From Desulfomicrobium orale DSM 12838 (GTDB lineage: Bacteria; Desulfobacterota; Desulfovibrionia; Desulfovibrionales; Desulfomicrobiaceae): 64,000 nucleotides of DNA. Within the stretch, counting starts at the first letter, position 1, and the number at the start of each line of letters is the position of its first letter. Made by a program: the position numbers and the translations under genes. A model generated the notes under the pieces. The model saw only the letters and a list, made by a program, of their open reading frames with translations. It was not told where the DNA came from and made no database searches. Shown piece by piece: positions 33,520 to 42,831 of the stretch. The DNA lies in assembly GCF_001553625.1 (NCBI RefSeq), contig NZ_CP014230.1:1054001-1118000 (forward strand), read 5' to 3'.

Positions 33520-35973
33520 TTATTCTGTCCGCATTCTGTAGAGTGCATAGGAAATGGCCAGCCGCATCCGTTTCAGGGTTTCCGGATCCGTACCCAGGGC
33601 CTCCAGTTCTTCCCGGTCCTTTTCCGCAAGGACCTTGCCGTTCAGATTTCTGGCGAAGTCGTAACGCATGTGTGAGCGGTACATGCCGCTGCGGCGTCCA
33701 CCCCGGCCGCTCGAAAAGGCCGCGCAATCGTCGGCGTAGCCCATGAGCCGCCGCAGCAGCCCCGAAGGGATGCCGCCGCCAAGGGCAAGTTCTTCAAGCC
33801 ACAGGCCCTTGCGACTGAGTCTGGAATATTCCTCCCATCCGGCGGTCACGCCCAGCGCGGTCACGGCATTTTTGGTCCGGCCGTTTCCGTCCGTACTCCG
33901 GTAGTTTTTGGACTCGTCCAGCAGGATTTCCGCGTTGCGGGCAATGGTGTTGGCGGGCAGGGCGGGCTTGGCGACAAAAATGCCCGCGGACAGCGTAATG
34001 TCGCTGTTGTCCGCGACATAGCGCCGGAACTCCGCCGCCAGTTCTTCCGCGAAATCCATCATCTGGTGCCAGGGGCCGATGAGGAAAAGATCGTCGCCCC
34101 CGGCGAACACCGTGTATATGTCGTTGTAGAGCCGGTTATCGCGGATCATGCCGGTCATGACCTCGGCAAAGAAATGATTGAGCATCCGGGAGAGGCCCGC
34201 GAACCGGGACAGAGAGAGCCTGTCCCCGAACCCGATGCTGAAAAGCAGCCCCAGATTGTCCACGTCGGCCTTGAAGGCTCCGAGAAAAGCCTTGCCGCGC
34301 AGTCCGCCCTGGCCGTCGGCAATACGCGCCTCCTGGGCCAGATGGGTGAAGGTCTTCGGGGCTCCGGACCTGATTTCTTCCTCCTGGTCGGTCTGGCGGC
34401 CTTCCTCTTTCCATCTGGTATCATCGCCGGGGGCGAATCTGGGCAGGTGTCCCGCGATGGCGTGACCCGTGAACCGGGTCCGGTCGCGCAGGTTCAGAAT
34501 GTCCAGGGCGTCCTTGTGCCGTCTGTCGGCTTCTTCCATGAAATGGAGCCATATCCCGCCGAACAGCTGCACGCCGTTTGGTGACGGGGTGCCGGAGAAA
34601 AGGGCGAATGGCGCTGTCGGCAGCCGCCCGCCGATCCGGCTGATCTGGGCTTCGCACTGTCCGCAGAGCCCGGCGGGTTTGCCGGTCTGCTGTTCATAGC
34701 GGGCGCTGGCCGCGTCCGACACCGGGTTGATCTGGCAGACCGCGCAGGCTCCGGACGAGAAATCCTCATCCTCGCGGCCCGCCACGGGAGAGCGCCCTGC
34801 TTCCAGCAGACTGGAGAATTTTCTCATCTTCCGCGCTTCCAGCTGGTCGAAAAATTCATCGAGCCGCCGGCTGAAAACGGCCAGTTCAAAATCCTTTTCA
34901 CTCATCCGCACCGCATGACTCAGGTTGAGAGACAGACGGCCCTTGAATTCATCAAGAAACCATGCCTGCACCTCGTCGGCGAACGCAGGCAGCAGTGCCT
35001 CGACCTTGGGCACCGCGGGCAAAAGCAGGATGAAGCGTCCGCCGGCGTCCATGATTCTGGCCAGGGGAAAAAGCTCCGCCCGTTCCAGAAAGGTGAGAAT
35101 GACCGAATGGGTGAGAGCCTGCAGATGAAAGGACCGGGCGCGAAGCAGCTTGGCCACGCCGGTACCGTGCGATTTTTCGATGCCGAAGATATAGGACTGG
35201 ATGCCCGAGAGATCACCCCCCATGAGAATGAATTTCTGCGTGTCCCCGGAGCCGGGCATGTCGCCGTGGTGGTGATGGTACACGAACAGGGCCTGGGCTA
35301 TGGCCGCGGTGGTCACGGCGTGGTCGTAGAGCGAAATGTCCGGTTCGGTCTTGTAAGTGGAGGAGGGGATGCACCAGGTGTAGCGCTCCAGAAGGGAAAC
35401 AAGAGAAGAAAGATAGTGCCTGACGCCCATGTCCCGCGGGATCGCGCCAAGTCCTTCGAGAAAGGTGTCGAACAATTCCGGATAGCCGGTTTTGCGGGCC
35501 TCGTCCAAATCCGTGGGGAAAGGATCTTCCTCGATGGGGGCCAGGGCGTGGTATTTTCTGGGGGCACCGCCGTTTTCCGAAAAACGTATCTGCGAAAAAG
35601 CCGAGAGCAGCCGGGCGGTCATGTAATCACCCGCGTCCTCCTCCTGCCGGGCTCGATCCATGCCTGCGGACAGGCGGTCCGCCCTGGAGAGAACCTGCTC
35701 CATCAGGTTGTCTCCCGCAGGCTTGTGGTGAGCCGAGGCCAGCCGCGCGATACGCGATCTGCAGGGCTCCAGCTCCGGAGGGAGCGGCAGATCGTTTTCG
35801 ATGAAATAATCGCTGTACAGAACATGCAGGTGGCTCGGCCTGCCCCCTTGGGAGACCGGGCAATATTCGCCTTCCAGATCGACGCTTTTGGGCCGCCGCG
35901 CACGCTGGGCGAGCTTGCCGATATCGTGCAGCAAGGCGGAAAGAACCAGAATCTCCATTTCAGTCCGTACCAT
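33520..35973 (-). CDS. cas10: Cas10/Csm1, large subunit with HD nuclease and cyclase
   Basis: 817 aa. The N-terminal HD nuclease has LLHDIGKLAQR (near residue 14), which normally degrades ssDNA. A Cys4 zinc ribbon is seen as CAVCQINP... and CGQC (near residues 410-440). The second Palm domain carries VFAGGDDLFLIG (near residue 624); the intact GGDD implies synthesis of cyclic oligoadenylates, consistent with the CARF-HEPN effector at 23570-24889. It starts directly after the cas6 stop. Confidence 0.97.
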   Translation of the reverse strand: MVRTEMEILVLSALLHDIGKLAQRARRPKSVDLEGEYCPVSQGGRPSHLHVLYSDYFIENDLPLPPELEPCRSRIARLASAHHKPAGDNLMEQVLSRADRLSAGMDRARQEEDAGDYMTARLLSAFSQIRFSENGGAPRKYHALAPIEEDPFPTDLDEARKTGYPELFDTFLEGLGAIPRDMGVRHYLSSLVSLLERYTWCIPSSTYKTEPDISLYDHAVTTAAIAQALFVYHHHHGDMPGSGDTQKFILMGGDLSGIQSYIFGIEKSHGTGVAKLLRARSFHLQALTHSVILTFLERAELFPLARIMDAGGRFILLLPAVPKVEALLPAFADEVQAWFLDEFKGRLSLNLSHAVRMSEKDFELAVFSRRLDEFFDQLEARKMRKFSSLLEAGRSPVAGREDEDFSSGACAVCQINPVSDAASARYEQQTGKPAGLCGQCEAQISRIGGRLPTAPFALFSGTPSPNGVQLFGGIWLHFMEEADRRHKDALDILNLRDRTRFTGHAIAGHLPRFAPGDDTRWKEEGRQTDQEEEIRSGAPKTFTHLAQEARIADGQGGLRGKAFLGAFKADVDNLGLLFSIGFGDRLSLSRFAGLSRMLNHFFAEVMTGMIRDNRLYNDIYTVFAGGDDLFLIGPWHQMMDFAEELAAEFRRYVADNSDITLSAGIFVAKPALPANTIARNAEILLDESKNYRSTDGNGRTKNAVTALGVTAGWEEYSRLSRKGLWLEELALGGGIPSGLLRRLMGYADDCAAFSSGRGGRRSGMYRSHMRYDFARNLNGKVLAEKDREELEALGTDPETLKRMRLAISYALYRMRTE

Positions 35974-36963
35974 TCAATCCTCCTCGTCGTCTGCTTTGCC
36001 GGTAATCCGAAGACCATCCGCAGGCTCCGGCCGCCAGACCATCTCCAGTTTACCCAGCCCGAAAGTTGATTGTTTTCCCAGATGCAGGAGGCCCGCCATT
36101 TCCAGTACCGGCAAATACTCTCCGGGTACGCCCGCATAGCGGACCGTGCCGACCATGCCGCCCAGCATCATCCGGCGTTTCTGCCGGTTGGAATACCGCT
36201 CCCAATCCAGCCACCGCAGCTTGCAGGAAAGGGTTCGCACCTGGGCGGCTTCGGCCGCGAGACGGGCATATTCCAGATCGGGTTCGCCGTTTCCGTGAAC
36301 GGCGAAAACGGCCGAGACTCTGCGCAGCGCCGCCCGGACAAGCACGTGAAAAGGAAGCGTGTCCTGAAGCTGGCTGTGAAACTTCAACCGCAAAGGAGTC
36401 CGCAGGGCGGCCGTCAGGGTCCAAAAAGCGCCGGAAGGAGCTTCCCGCAGCCGTATATGACCAGCTACGGGCTCGGTGGCCAGCCGCCCGGTTTCCGGGT
36501 CAAAAAGGTTGACGCCCGGCTTCTGCCCGACTTCCTGCAGTACAAAGCGTCCGCCACCCGGTCCATTCCCGCGTCTGCCAATGCCCCGCCGTCCCATCAT
36601 CTCAAAGGCGTTCAGAAAAAACGGCAGACAGGAATTGGCTTCGCCAAACAGAAGCAGATTGAAAGACAGGGATTCGCCTCTGCCAAGGCGGGATAAATGT
36701 TCAGAAGGAGGTTCGAGAACGTAGGCCGGAGGCGGCTCCATACCCCGAAGATTTACGCCGTCGGGGAGAAATTTGGGCTCGAAGGTTTTGGCGTAGAGGC
36801 ATCTTTTGGCAATGCCGCAGCTTCCGCAGTCGCGGGACAGATTGCCGCACATGGAGGTCTTCAGGGCCGTTCCAAAGGCCCCGCGCAGGGTGGAGCCGAG
36901 GTAGCCCGGCAGCAGGATGTCGTCTTCAGCGCGGACTGTGATGAAATATCGCCCGAAACGCAT
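35974..36963 (-). CDS. cas6: Cas6 crRNA-processing endoribonuclease
   Basis: 329 aa, first gene of the cas operon. It cuts the repeat to leave the 8-nt handle. Two RAMP-type folds; the C-terminal Gly-rich loop is LLHLGKQSTFGLGKLEM near residue 300. An unusual Cys cluster near the N-terminus (MCGNLSRDCGSCGIAKRCLY) suggests a bound metal, as in the Cas6 subgroup with CRISPR_Cas6 (PF10040)-like architecture. The start at 36963 is preferred because GGGAGAG precedes it; upstream ATGs at 36975 and 37017 lack this. The catalytic His cannot be named from sequence alone. Confidence 0.88.
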   Translation of the reverse strand: MRFGRYFITVRAEDDILLPGYLGSTLRGAFGTALKTSMCGNLSRDCGSCGIAKRCLYAKTFEPKFLPDGVNLRGMEPPPAYVLEPPSEHLSRLGRGESLSFNLLLFGEANSCLPFFLNAFEMMGRRGIGRRGNGPGGGRFVLQEVGQKPGVNLFDPETGRLATEPVAGHIRLREAPSGAFWTLTAALRTPLRLKFHSQLQDTLPFHVLVRAALRRVSAVFAVHGNGEPDLEYARLAAEAAQVRTLSCKLRWLDWERYSNRQKRRMMLGGMVGTVRYAGVPGEYLPVLEMAGLLHLGKQSTFGLGKLEMVWRPEPADGLRITGKADDEED

Positions 36964-37377
36964 GGGCTCTCCCATGTTGAGAATGGAACCCGGATTGCCG
37001 TTCGGCAAACCTGTCATCCGGGCTGTTCACGGCATCCTTGCCTGTCCGACCTTCCTTGGCGTGACTGTCTTTGTGGCACATTTGATTCAAAAATGGAACG
37101 GCCTGTCCTCCATGAGATGGCAGTTCCTCTTCGCCGATGGATATTGACAACCCATGAAAAGATTCAGGAGCCAGCCATAGAATTGTCAAGCGGACTCCGT
37201 TGCATTATATGTGTCGATCTCAAAATCTGAGATAGCCGGAAATATATTATGATGCAGAAAGTCCATCATGCATATGAGAGAGAAGATAAGAAACTGCATA
37301 TATATACAGGTCATAATATATTTATTCATGATGAACCATGTAAGTGAAGCAGATGCTTCTAAGGATTACTCTCTTTG
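36964..37377. other. Divergent region upstream of cas6 and the deacetylase gene
   Basis: 414 bp without a gene. The right half (37200-37370) is strongly AT-rich with palindromic patches such as CATATATATACAGG and ATAATATATTTATT. A possible minus-strand -35 TTGACA (37184-37189) faces the cas operon, with only a weak -10 (TGAATC, 17-bp spacing). AAGGA at 37361-37365 is the likely ribosome-binding site of the deacetylase. Confidence 0.4.
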
Positions 37378-38658
37378 ATGAACTTCATGGAGAAGTTATT
37401 CATTGCTGTATTGTTTTGCACGGCATTTATCCTTTCACAGGGGAACATCGTTTTTGCCTTGCAGATTTTGGAGAACCAACGGAACGATTCTTCTTCCTTT
37501 GTTTCTGCTGAGGGAAGAGTTGCGTCCACGGAAGTTCAGATCGGGTTGGAAGACATGCTGCTCCGGGCGCAGACGCTGCTCCGGGGACATTTTTACGCCG
37601 AGGCCCTGGACCTGCTGGACGGTCTGGATTCCATATATCCGGGTGAACCGCGCGTGCGGGAACTGACGACGCGCTGTCTGGAGGGACAGACCAGTCTGAT
37701 TCCTTACAGCGGCAGCATTCCGCATGTTTTTTTTCACTCCCTGGTGGTGGACCCCAAAAAGGCTTTTGACGGCGACAGAAAGTCCAGAGGCTATAACGCC
37801 TGGATGACCACCGTGGGCGAGTTCCGGAAAATTCTGGCCCGGATGCACGCGCAGGACTACATGCTCATTGATATCGGAGAAATCTGGGAAGCCGTGACGG
37901 ACGAGGACGGCAACGCGTCCTTCCGCAAGAGGCGCCCGCTGGTGCCTGCGGGGAAGAAGCCGTTCATCCTTTCTGTGGACGATGTGAACTACTACCCCTT
38001 CATGAAAGGGGATGGTTTTGCCGACAGACTGGAGCTGGACCGCCACGGGAATGTGGCCGCGCGGTACCGGGAGGGCGAGGAAATCCGGCTCGGAGAGTAC
38101 GACGTGGTGCCCATTCTGGACAATTTCGTCAGAGAGCATCCCGGTTTCTCCTATCGCGGGGCCAAGGGCATTCTTGCCGTCACCGGCTATGAAGGCTTGC
38201 TGGGCTACCGCACTCAGGAGCTGGAAGCCCCGGACCACGCCGACCGCGTCCAGGCCGCGACGGAGGTCGTCAACCGGCTGAAAAAGACGGGCTGGCGTTT
38301 TGCTTCCCACGGGTACGGCCATCTGCACAGTTCCAGAATTTCTTTGGAACGCCTGCGGGAGGACACGGCCAGGTGGAAAGAGGAAGTGGGGACCCTTGTG
38401 GGTGAAACGGAGATCTATATTTTTCCGTTCGGCGAAGAAATTCCGTACCGGGGCGAGAAGTTCGAATGTCTGAAAGAAGAAGGCTTCCGCGTATTCTGCG
38501 GCGTGGACAGCCGGGATTTTCTGCGTGTCCGTAAAGGTTACGTACGCCAGATGCGGCGCAATCTGGACGGATACACCATGCTGAAGCGGCCCGAACGGCT
38601 GCGGGATCTTTTCGACGCGGAAGAGGTGCTGGACCCGTCGCGGCCGCCGCTGGAGTAG
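37378..38658 (+). CDS. Secreted polysaccharide deacetylase-like protein
   Basis: 426 aa with an N-terminal signal peptide (MEKLFIAVLFCTAFILSQGN, cleavage near FA-LQ). A TPR-like helical segment follows (LLRAQTLLRGHFYAEALDLL), then a NodB-type carbohydrate esterase fold. Motif-like regions are FILSVDDVNYYP (usual Asp-Asp position) and ASHGYGHLHSSRIS, whose two His fit the metal-binding H-x3-H pattern. Such enzymes remove N-acetyl groups from cell-wall or capsular glycans. The ATG at 37378 is chosen over the adjoining TTG. Convergent with the regulator at 38687-40024. The substrate is unknown. Confidence 0.75.
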   Translation: MNFMEKLFIAVLFCTAFILSQGNIVFALQILENQRNDSSSFVSAEGRVASTEVQIGLEDMLLRAQTLLRGHFYAEALDLLDGLDSIYPGEPRVRELTTRCLEGQTSLIPYSGSIPHVFFHSLVVDPKKAFDGDRKSRGYNAWMTTVGEFRKILARMHAQDYMLIDIGEIWEAVTDEDGNASFRKRRPLVPAGKKPFILSVDDVNYYPFMKGDGFADRLELDRHGNVAARYREGEEIRLGEYDVVPILDNFVREHPGFSYRGAKGILAVTGYEGLLGYRTQELEAPDHADRVQAATEVVNRLKKTGWRFASHGYGHLHSSRISLERLREDTARWKEEVGTLVGETEIYIFPFGEEIPYRGEKFECLKEEGFRVFCGVDSRDFLRVRKGYVRQMRRNLDGYTMLKRPERLRDLFDAEEVLDPSRPPLE

Positions 38659-38686
38659 ACTCGGCCGGCTTCCTTCCTCCGGTTCT

Positions 38687-40024
38687 CTATCCCAGCCCGT
38701 ATTCCTCCAGTTTGCGGTAAAGGGTCTTGCGGCCGATGCCCAGAATCCGCGCCGCCTGCGACTTGTTGCCCCCCAGAGCATGCATGACCATGCTGATGTG
38801 GGACCGCTCGAGCTCCTCCAGGGTCAGAAAGCCGTCCTTTCGCTCTTCCCGTCCTTCCTGGGGGAAAAAGGGGAGTGCCTGGACGTTGATCAGGTCGTTT
38901 TCGGCCAGAATCATGCCCCGTTCGATGATGTTCTTCAGTTCCCGGACATTGCCCGGCCAGGGGTTGTCCATCAGCCGCTGCATGGCTCCCGGCGAGATTT
39001 TGTAGGTCCGGCCGTCCTTGGGCAGGGACGCGAGAAAGTATTCCACCAGGGCGGGGATGTCTTCCCGCCGTTCACGCAGCGGCGGAAGTTCCACGCGGAA
39101 CACGTTGATGCGGTGGTAGAAAGCGTCATGGAAACGCCCGGCCCGCACTTCTTCCGCCAGGTCCTTGTTGGTGGCGAAAATGAAACGCACGTCCACGCAG
39201 CGTTCCTCCCGGTCTCCCACCCGCCGGAAATGCTGTGTCTCCAGCAGGCGCAGCAGGGCGGCCTGCAATTCCAGAGTCAGTTCTCCCACCTCGTCGAAGA
39301 AGAGCGTGGCCTTGTGGGCCAGAGACAGCAGGCCGTCCTGGCTTTGCCCGGCCCCGGTGAACGCGCCTTTGCAGTAGCCGAAAAGTTCGCTGCGCAGCAG
39401 TTCCTTGTCGAAGGCGCCGCAGTTCTTGACGATGAGGGGCTGATCGGCGCGCCTGCTCTGCGCGTGCAGGGCGGCCGCGGCCACGTTTTTGCCCGTGCCC
39501 GACTCGCCGGTGAACAGCACCGGGATATCCGTGGGCGCGGCTTTTTCGATCAGAAAACGGACATGCTGCACGGCCTTGGAATGGCCGATGAACTTGGGCG
39601 AGGGCTTGTGTCCGGTGCTGTGCCGCAGCAGGTCGTTTTCGCGCTGCAGGCGGACCTTCTGGTAGGCCTTCTCGATGACCTGCTCCATGCGTTCCAGTGA
39701 GAACGGCTTGGTGATGTAGTCGTAGGCGCCGTTCTTCATGGCCCCCACGGCGCTATCCACGTCCGCATGGCCGGTGATCAGGATGATGGCCACGTTGGGC
39801 ATGGTTTCCAGCTGGGACATGAGTTCCAGGCCGTTGGAGTCCGGCAGACGGATGTCCAGAATGATCACGTCGCAGTAGTGCCGGCGCAGGTGCTCCATGG
39901 CTTCGGCCGCACTGCCCACGGTGTGGATGGTCCGGCCCGGCGAAGCCATTTCGCGTTCGAACAGCTTGCGGATGTTGGCTTCGTCGTCCACGACGAGGAT
40001 TTCGATGGAGTTGAAGATGCTCAT
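38687..40024 (-). CDS. NtrC-family sigma-54 response regulator
   Basis: 445 aa. Receiver domain with VVDDEAN and phospho-acceptor Asp57 (ILDIRLPDSNG). The AAA+ domain has Walker A GESGTGKN (near residue 170), GAFTGA for sigma-54 contact (near residue 218) and the Walker B region TLFFDEVGEL. The C-terminal Fis-type HTH is NKSQAARILGIGRKTLYRKL. Translationally coupled (ATGA) to the kinase upstream. It probably activates the two divergent sigma-54 promoters at 42442-42455 and 42749-42763 in response to the kinase signal; this is an inference from context. Confidence 0.92.
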   Translation of the reverse strand: MSIFNSIEILVVDDEANIRKLFEREMASPGRTIHTVGSAAEAMEHLRRHYCDVIILDIRLPDSNGLELMSQLETMPNVAIILITGHADVDSAVGAMKNGAYDYITKPFSLERMEQVIEKAYQKVRLQRENDLLRHSTGHKPSPKFIGHSKAVQHVRFLIEKAAPTDIPVLFTGESGTGKNVAAAALHAQSRRADQPLIVKNCGAFDKELLRSELFGYCKGAFTGAGQSQDGLLSLAHKATLFFDEVGELTLELQAALLRLLETQHFRRVGDREERCVDVRFIFATNKDLAEEVRAGRFHDAFYHRINVFRVELPPLRERREDIPALVEYFLASLPKDGRTYKISPGAMQRLMDNPWPGNVRELKNIIERGMILAENDLINVQALPFFPQEGREERKDGFLTLEELERSHISMVMHALGGNKSQAARILGIGRKTLYRKLEEYGLG

Positions 40025-41241
40025 GCGAGGTCCCGGGATGTTCGGCGGGAAAGGGGAAGGCTGACCCTGAAGATTGAGCCCTTGCCCGGATCGCTGCAGA
40101 CGCGGATTTCCCCGCCGTGGTTCTGGATGACGTTGTAGCAGATGGACAGGCCGATGCCGATGCTGTGCCCTTTGGTCTTGGTGGTGAAAAAGGGGAGGAA
40201 GAGCTTTCCCAGCACCTCCGGTTCGATGCCCTGTCCCGTGTCTTCCACGATGAGCAGGGCGTGCCCTTCCGTTTCCCGGCAGGCGCTGATGGTGATGGTT
40301 CCCTCGTCCTCGATGGCGTCCATGGCGTTCAGGATCAGGTTGAGCAGGACCTGCTTCAGGTCTCCCTGAGCGCCCCGGATCACGAGAGGTTCGGGATGCA
40401 GGTGCTGAACCAGAGCGATGCCCGGCCGGAGTTTGATCTGGTGCTGGAGAATGCGCAGCGTGTCCTGGACCAGCACGTTGAGATCGAGCGTGTCCAGCTT
40501 CATGGCCTTTTTGCTGCTGAAAGAGAGCAGGCTGCCCACGATGTCCCGGCAGCGGTTGCATTCCTCCAGAATGATGCTCGCGTATTCCTCGAAACTGTCC
40601 ACCATGTCCCGGTCCGCAGCTTCACGGGCCAGATGACGCAGCTTGGGGATGCGCCGCTTCATGGCTTCGGAAAAGCCGCTGATGGCCGTCAGGGGGTTGT
40701 TGATCTCGTGGGCTACGCCGGCCGCGAGCAGACCCACGGTGGCCATTTTCTCGGCCTGGTGGAATTTGGCCTGATATTCCTTTTCCAGAGTCACGTCCCG
40801 TTTGACGATGAGCACGTTGCGGACCCGGCCCCTGTCATCGAAGATGGGAGACGCCGACACTTCAAAATGCGTGGTCCGGCCGGAACTGGTGTCGATGCGG
40901 GCGATGCGGTCCGGCTTGCCGGTTTGCAGGGCGGTGCGCAGGGGACATTCCAGACAGGGGCCCTGACGGTCCCGGAAGACCTCGTAACAGTGCCGCCTTT
41001 CGGGGTTCGGGACGTCGAAATACTGGTGAAAGACCTTGTTGGTGTAGAGAATGCGGTAGTCCGGGGAAACAACGGCCAGAATGTCCATGATGCCGTTCAG
41101 GATGTCCTGATTTTCCTGCTTCTTGTGCTCCAGCTCTGCGTTGTAGGTTTCCAGCTCGGCCATCTTTTCCTGCACTTCGCGGAAAAATCCGAGCTTGGTG
41201 TATTCCGGACCGATGATGTCGCTGAGCTTGGTGGGGCTCAT
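40021..41241 (-). CDS. PAS-domain sensor histidine kinase
   Basis: 406 aa without membrane helices, so a cytoplasmic sensor. An N-terminal coiled coil (KMAELETYNAELEHKKQEN) precedes a PAS domain (DILAVVSPDYRILYTNKVF) containing CYEVF...GPCLECPL, a Cys set that could hold a metal or cofactor. The H-box is GVAHEINNPLTAISGF (His near residue 177), with N-box and G-boxes NLILNAMDAIED, VEDTGQGI and GIGLSICYNV. The start at 41241 overlaps the dehydrogenase stop by 1 bp (TGATG); a GTG 6 bp upstream is an alternative. Confidence 0.92.
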   Translation of the reverse strand: MSPTKLSDIIGPEYTKLGFFREVQEKMAELETYNAELEHKKQENQDILNGIMDILAVVSPDYRILYTNKVFHQYFDVPNPERRHCYEVFRDRQGPCLECPLRTALQTGKPDRIARIDTSSGRTTHFEVSASPIFDDRGRVRNVLIVKRDVTLEKEYQAKFHQAEKMATVGLLAAGVAHEINNPLTAISGFSEAMKRRIPKLRHLAREAADRDMVDSFEEYASIILEECNRCRDIVGSLLSFSSKKAMKLDTLDLNVLVQDTLRILQHQIKLRPGIALVQHLHPEPLVIRGAQGDLKQVLLNLILNAMDAIEDEGTITISACRETEGHALLIVEDTGQGIEPEVLGKLFLPFFTTKTKGHSIGIGLSICYNVIQNHGGEIRVCSDPGKGSIFRVSLPLSRRTSRDLA

Positions 41242-42383
41242 CACCACACCTCCCGGCAGATGGCCAGCAGATCTCCGGCTGTGGCCGGACGCGGATTAGT
41301 CAGCAGGCAGGCGTCCCTGACGGCTGTCTCGCAAATCTGGGGGAAGGCGGCATCGTCGTCCACCATTTCCCGAAGCCGGACCACCGCGCCCAGCTCCCGG
41401 AAGATCTCCCGGAGGCGATCTATTCCGGCCTGCCCCGTCTGGGCGTCGGAAGACAGCCTCCGGCCCAGAATGATTTCGCCGATGACCGCGCTTTTCCGTT
41501 CACAGGCGGGAAGATTGTAGGCCATGACGGCCGGGAGCAGAGCAGGGTGGACCATGCCGTGGGTGGTGTCGAAGAAGCCTCCCAGGGAATGGGCTATGGC
41601 GTGACAGGCCCCGAGACTTGCGTTGCTGAAGCTCATGCCTGCGGACGTGGCGGCCACGGACAGGTTCTCCAGAGCCTCCGGTTCCCGGTCTTTGAGAGCG
41701 GGGAAGATGTTTTCCAGAATGAGATGGATGGCCTTCAGGGCCAGGGTCTCAGTCAGGGGATGAGCGATGAGGGACACGTAGGACTCCACGGCATGGGCCA
41801 GCGCGTCCACGGCCGAAGACAGGATCAGTTTGTCGTTCGCCGTGGACAGCATGTCCGGGTCGATGATGGAGACGTTGGGCGTGAGGGACCGGCTGATGAG
41901 GGACATCTTCACTCTGCGCCGTGCGTCGGTGATGATGGCGAACTGAGAAACGTCGGACCCGCTTCCGGCTGTGGACGGCAGAAAGATCATGGGCGGCAGC
42001 GGATTCAGGATGAGATTGGCCCCCTCGTAGTTCTGAATGACGCCGCCGTTGCTGACCACCGCGGCCACGCCTTTGGCCGTGTCCATGGGGCTGCCTCCGC
42101 CCAGGGCCACGATGACGTCCGCTCCTTCCTCCCTGTACAGCTTCGCGCCTTCGTGGACTTCGGTGTCGCGGGGGTTGGAGCTGACCCTGTCGTAACAGAC
42201 CCAGCCCAGGCCGGAGCTTTCAAGAACTTCGAAGAGCCTGTGTGCCCATCCGGCCTGTTCCAGGCCGCGGTCCGTAACCACGAATACCCTCTTTCCTCCC
42301 AGCTGCCGGGCGTAGAGACCCGTGTAACGCCTGCTGCCGTGTCCGAAGATGATCTCCGGAAGAGAAAACTTGCGGATGTCCAT
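41241..42383 (-). CDS. Iron-containing alcohol dehydrogenase (first copy)
   Basis: 380 aa group III Fe-ADH. The NAD-binding loop is ALGGGSPMDTAKGVAAV (near residue 95). Metal-binding positions lie in the helix AVDALAHAVESYVS and in ACHAIAHSLGGFFDTTHGMVH. It is the first gene of an operon with the kinase and regulator, so the sensor may control its own dehydrogenase and the paralogue at 42832. Preceded by a sigma-54-like promoter on the minus strand. The substrate is probably a short alcohol or aldehyde. Confidence 0.92.
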   Translation of the reverse strand: MDIRKFSLPEIIFGHGSRRYTGLYARQLGGKRVFVVTDRGLEQAGWAHRLFEVLESSGLGWVCYDRVSSNPRDTEVHEGAKLYREEGADVIVALGGGSPMDTAKGVAAVVSNGGVIQNYEGANLILNPLPPMIFLPSTAGSGSDVSQFAIITDARRRVKMSLISRSLTPNVSIIDPDMLSTANDKLILSSAVDALAHAVESYVSLIAHPLTETLALKAIHLILENIFPALKDREPEALENLSVAATSAGMSFSNASLGACHAIAHSLGGFFDTTHGMVHPALLPAVMAYNLPACERKSAVIGEIILGRRLSSDAQTGQAGIDRLREIFRELGAVVRLREMVDDDAAFPQICETAVRDACLLTNPRPATAGDLLAICREVW

Positions 42384-42441
42384 GGCTGTGTCCTGGTTAT
42401 GCGTTGGTCCCGTTCAACCAGAGGCGGTTATGCGGGACTGT

Positions 42442-42455
42442 GCAAAAACATGACC
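42442..42455 (-). promoter_or_regulatory. Sigma-54-type -24/-12 promoter for the ADH-kinase-regulator operon
   Basis: Minus strand CGGTCATGTTTTTGCA. The invariant GG and GC are separated by exactly 10 bp, and the TTTTTGCA core fits the consensus. It lies 59 bp before the dehydrogenase start. Confidence 0.65.
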
Positions 42456-42519
42456 GCGCTGCTTCCTCCGGATGCATACGACCTGGAGGTGGCGGGACAA
42501 ACCATCCGGAATGCCGGGT

Positions 42520-42533
42520 CCGGACATGTCCGG
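42520..42533. promoter_or_regulatory. Perfect 14-bp palindrome, candidate enhancer site
   Basis: CCGGACATGTCCGG is fully self-complementary and lies about 65 bp upstream of the minus-strand sigma-54 element. This is a normal distance for an NtrC-type activator site. Confidence 0.5.
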
Positions 42534-42611
42534 TTCCGGGAATAAACGTACCCCAGCCTGAAAAGGCGGGTAAAGACTTTTCTTGGCTTGGGGCGGGTGT
42601 GTCGTATCGGA

Positions 42612-42634
42612 CCGGAAAACAGAGGATTTTCCGG
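42612..42634. promoter_or_regulatory. Inverted repeat, candidate enhancer site for the second ADH
   Basis: Arms CCGGAAAA and TTTTCCGG with a 7-bp spacer, about 115 bp upstream of the plus-strand sigma-54 element. The half-site CCGGA is shared with the palindrome at 42520-42533. Confidence 0.45.
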
Positions 42635-42748
42635 GTCAGGATGACACATGGAGAGGCTGGCTTCCATTTCGGAAAGATGGTCTGGTCCTCCCCTTCATGG
42701 TGGCCGGACCGGCCCGACCGCACGGTCCGTCGGGGCTCGTATTCGCTC

Positions 42749-42763
42749 TGGCCCTGTTTTTGC
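42749..42763 (+). promoter_or_regulatory. Sigma-54-type promoter for the second Fe-ADH
   Basis: TGGCCCTGTTTTTGC with GG and GC separated by exactly 10 bp. It is about 70 bp upstream of the start codon at 42832. Confidence 0.7.
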
Positions 42764-42831
42764 CAAATGAGAGGCGGAAAGAGGCAAAGGTCATCGGTTT
42801 CTCACTTCTGCCCACATTTGGAGGTACAATC

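Larger units (their letters stand above)
42384..42831. other. Divergent regulatory region between two Fe-alcohol dehydrogenase genes
   Basis: 448 bp with no convincing gene. It holds a sigma-54 element for each direction and two inverted repeats that are candidate activator sites (42520-42533 and 42612-42634), listed separately. Long open frames crossing this area lack ribosome-binding sites and conserved sequence. Confidence 0.7.
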
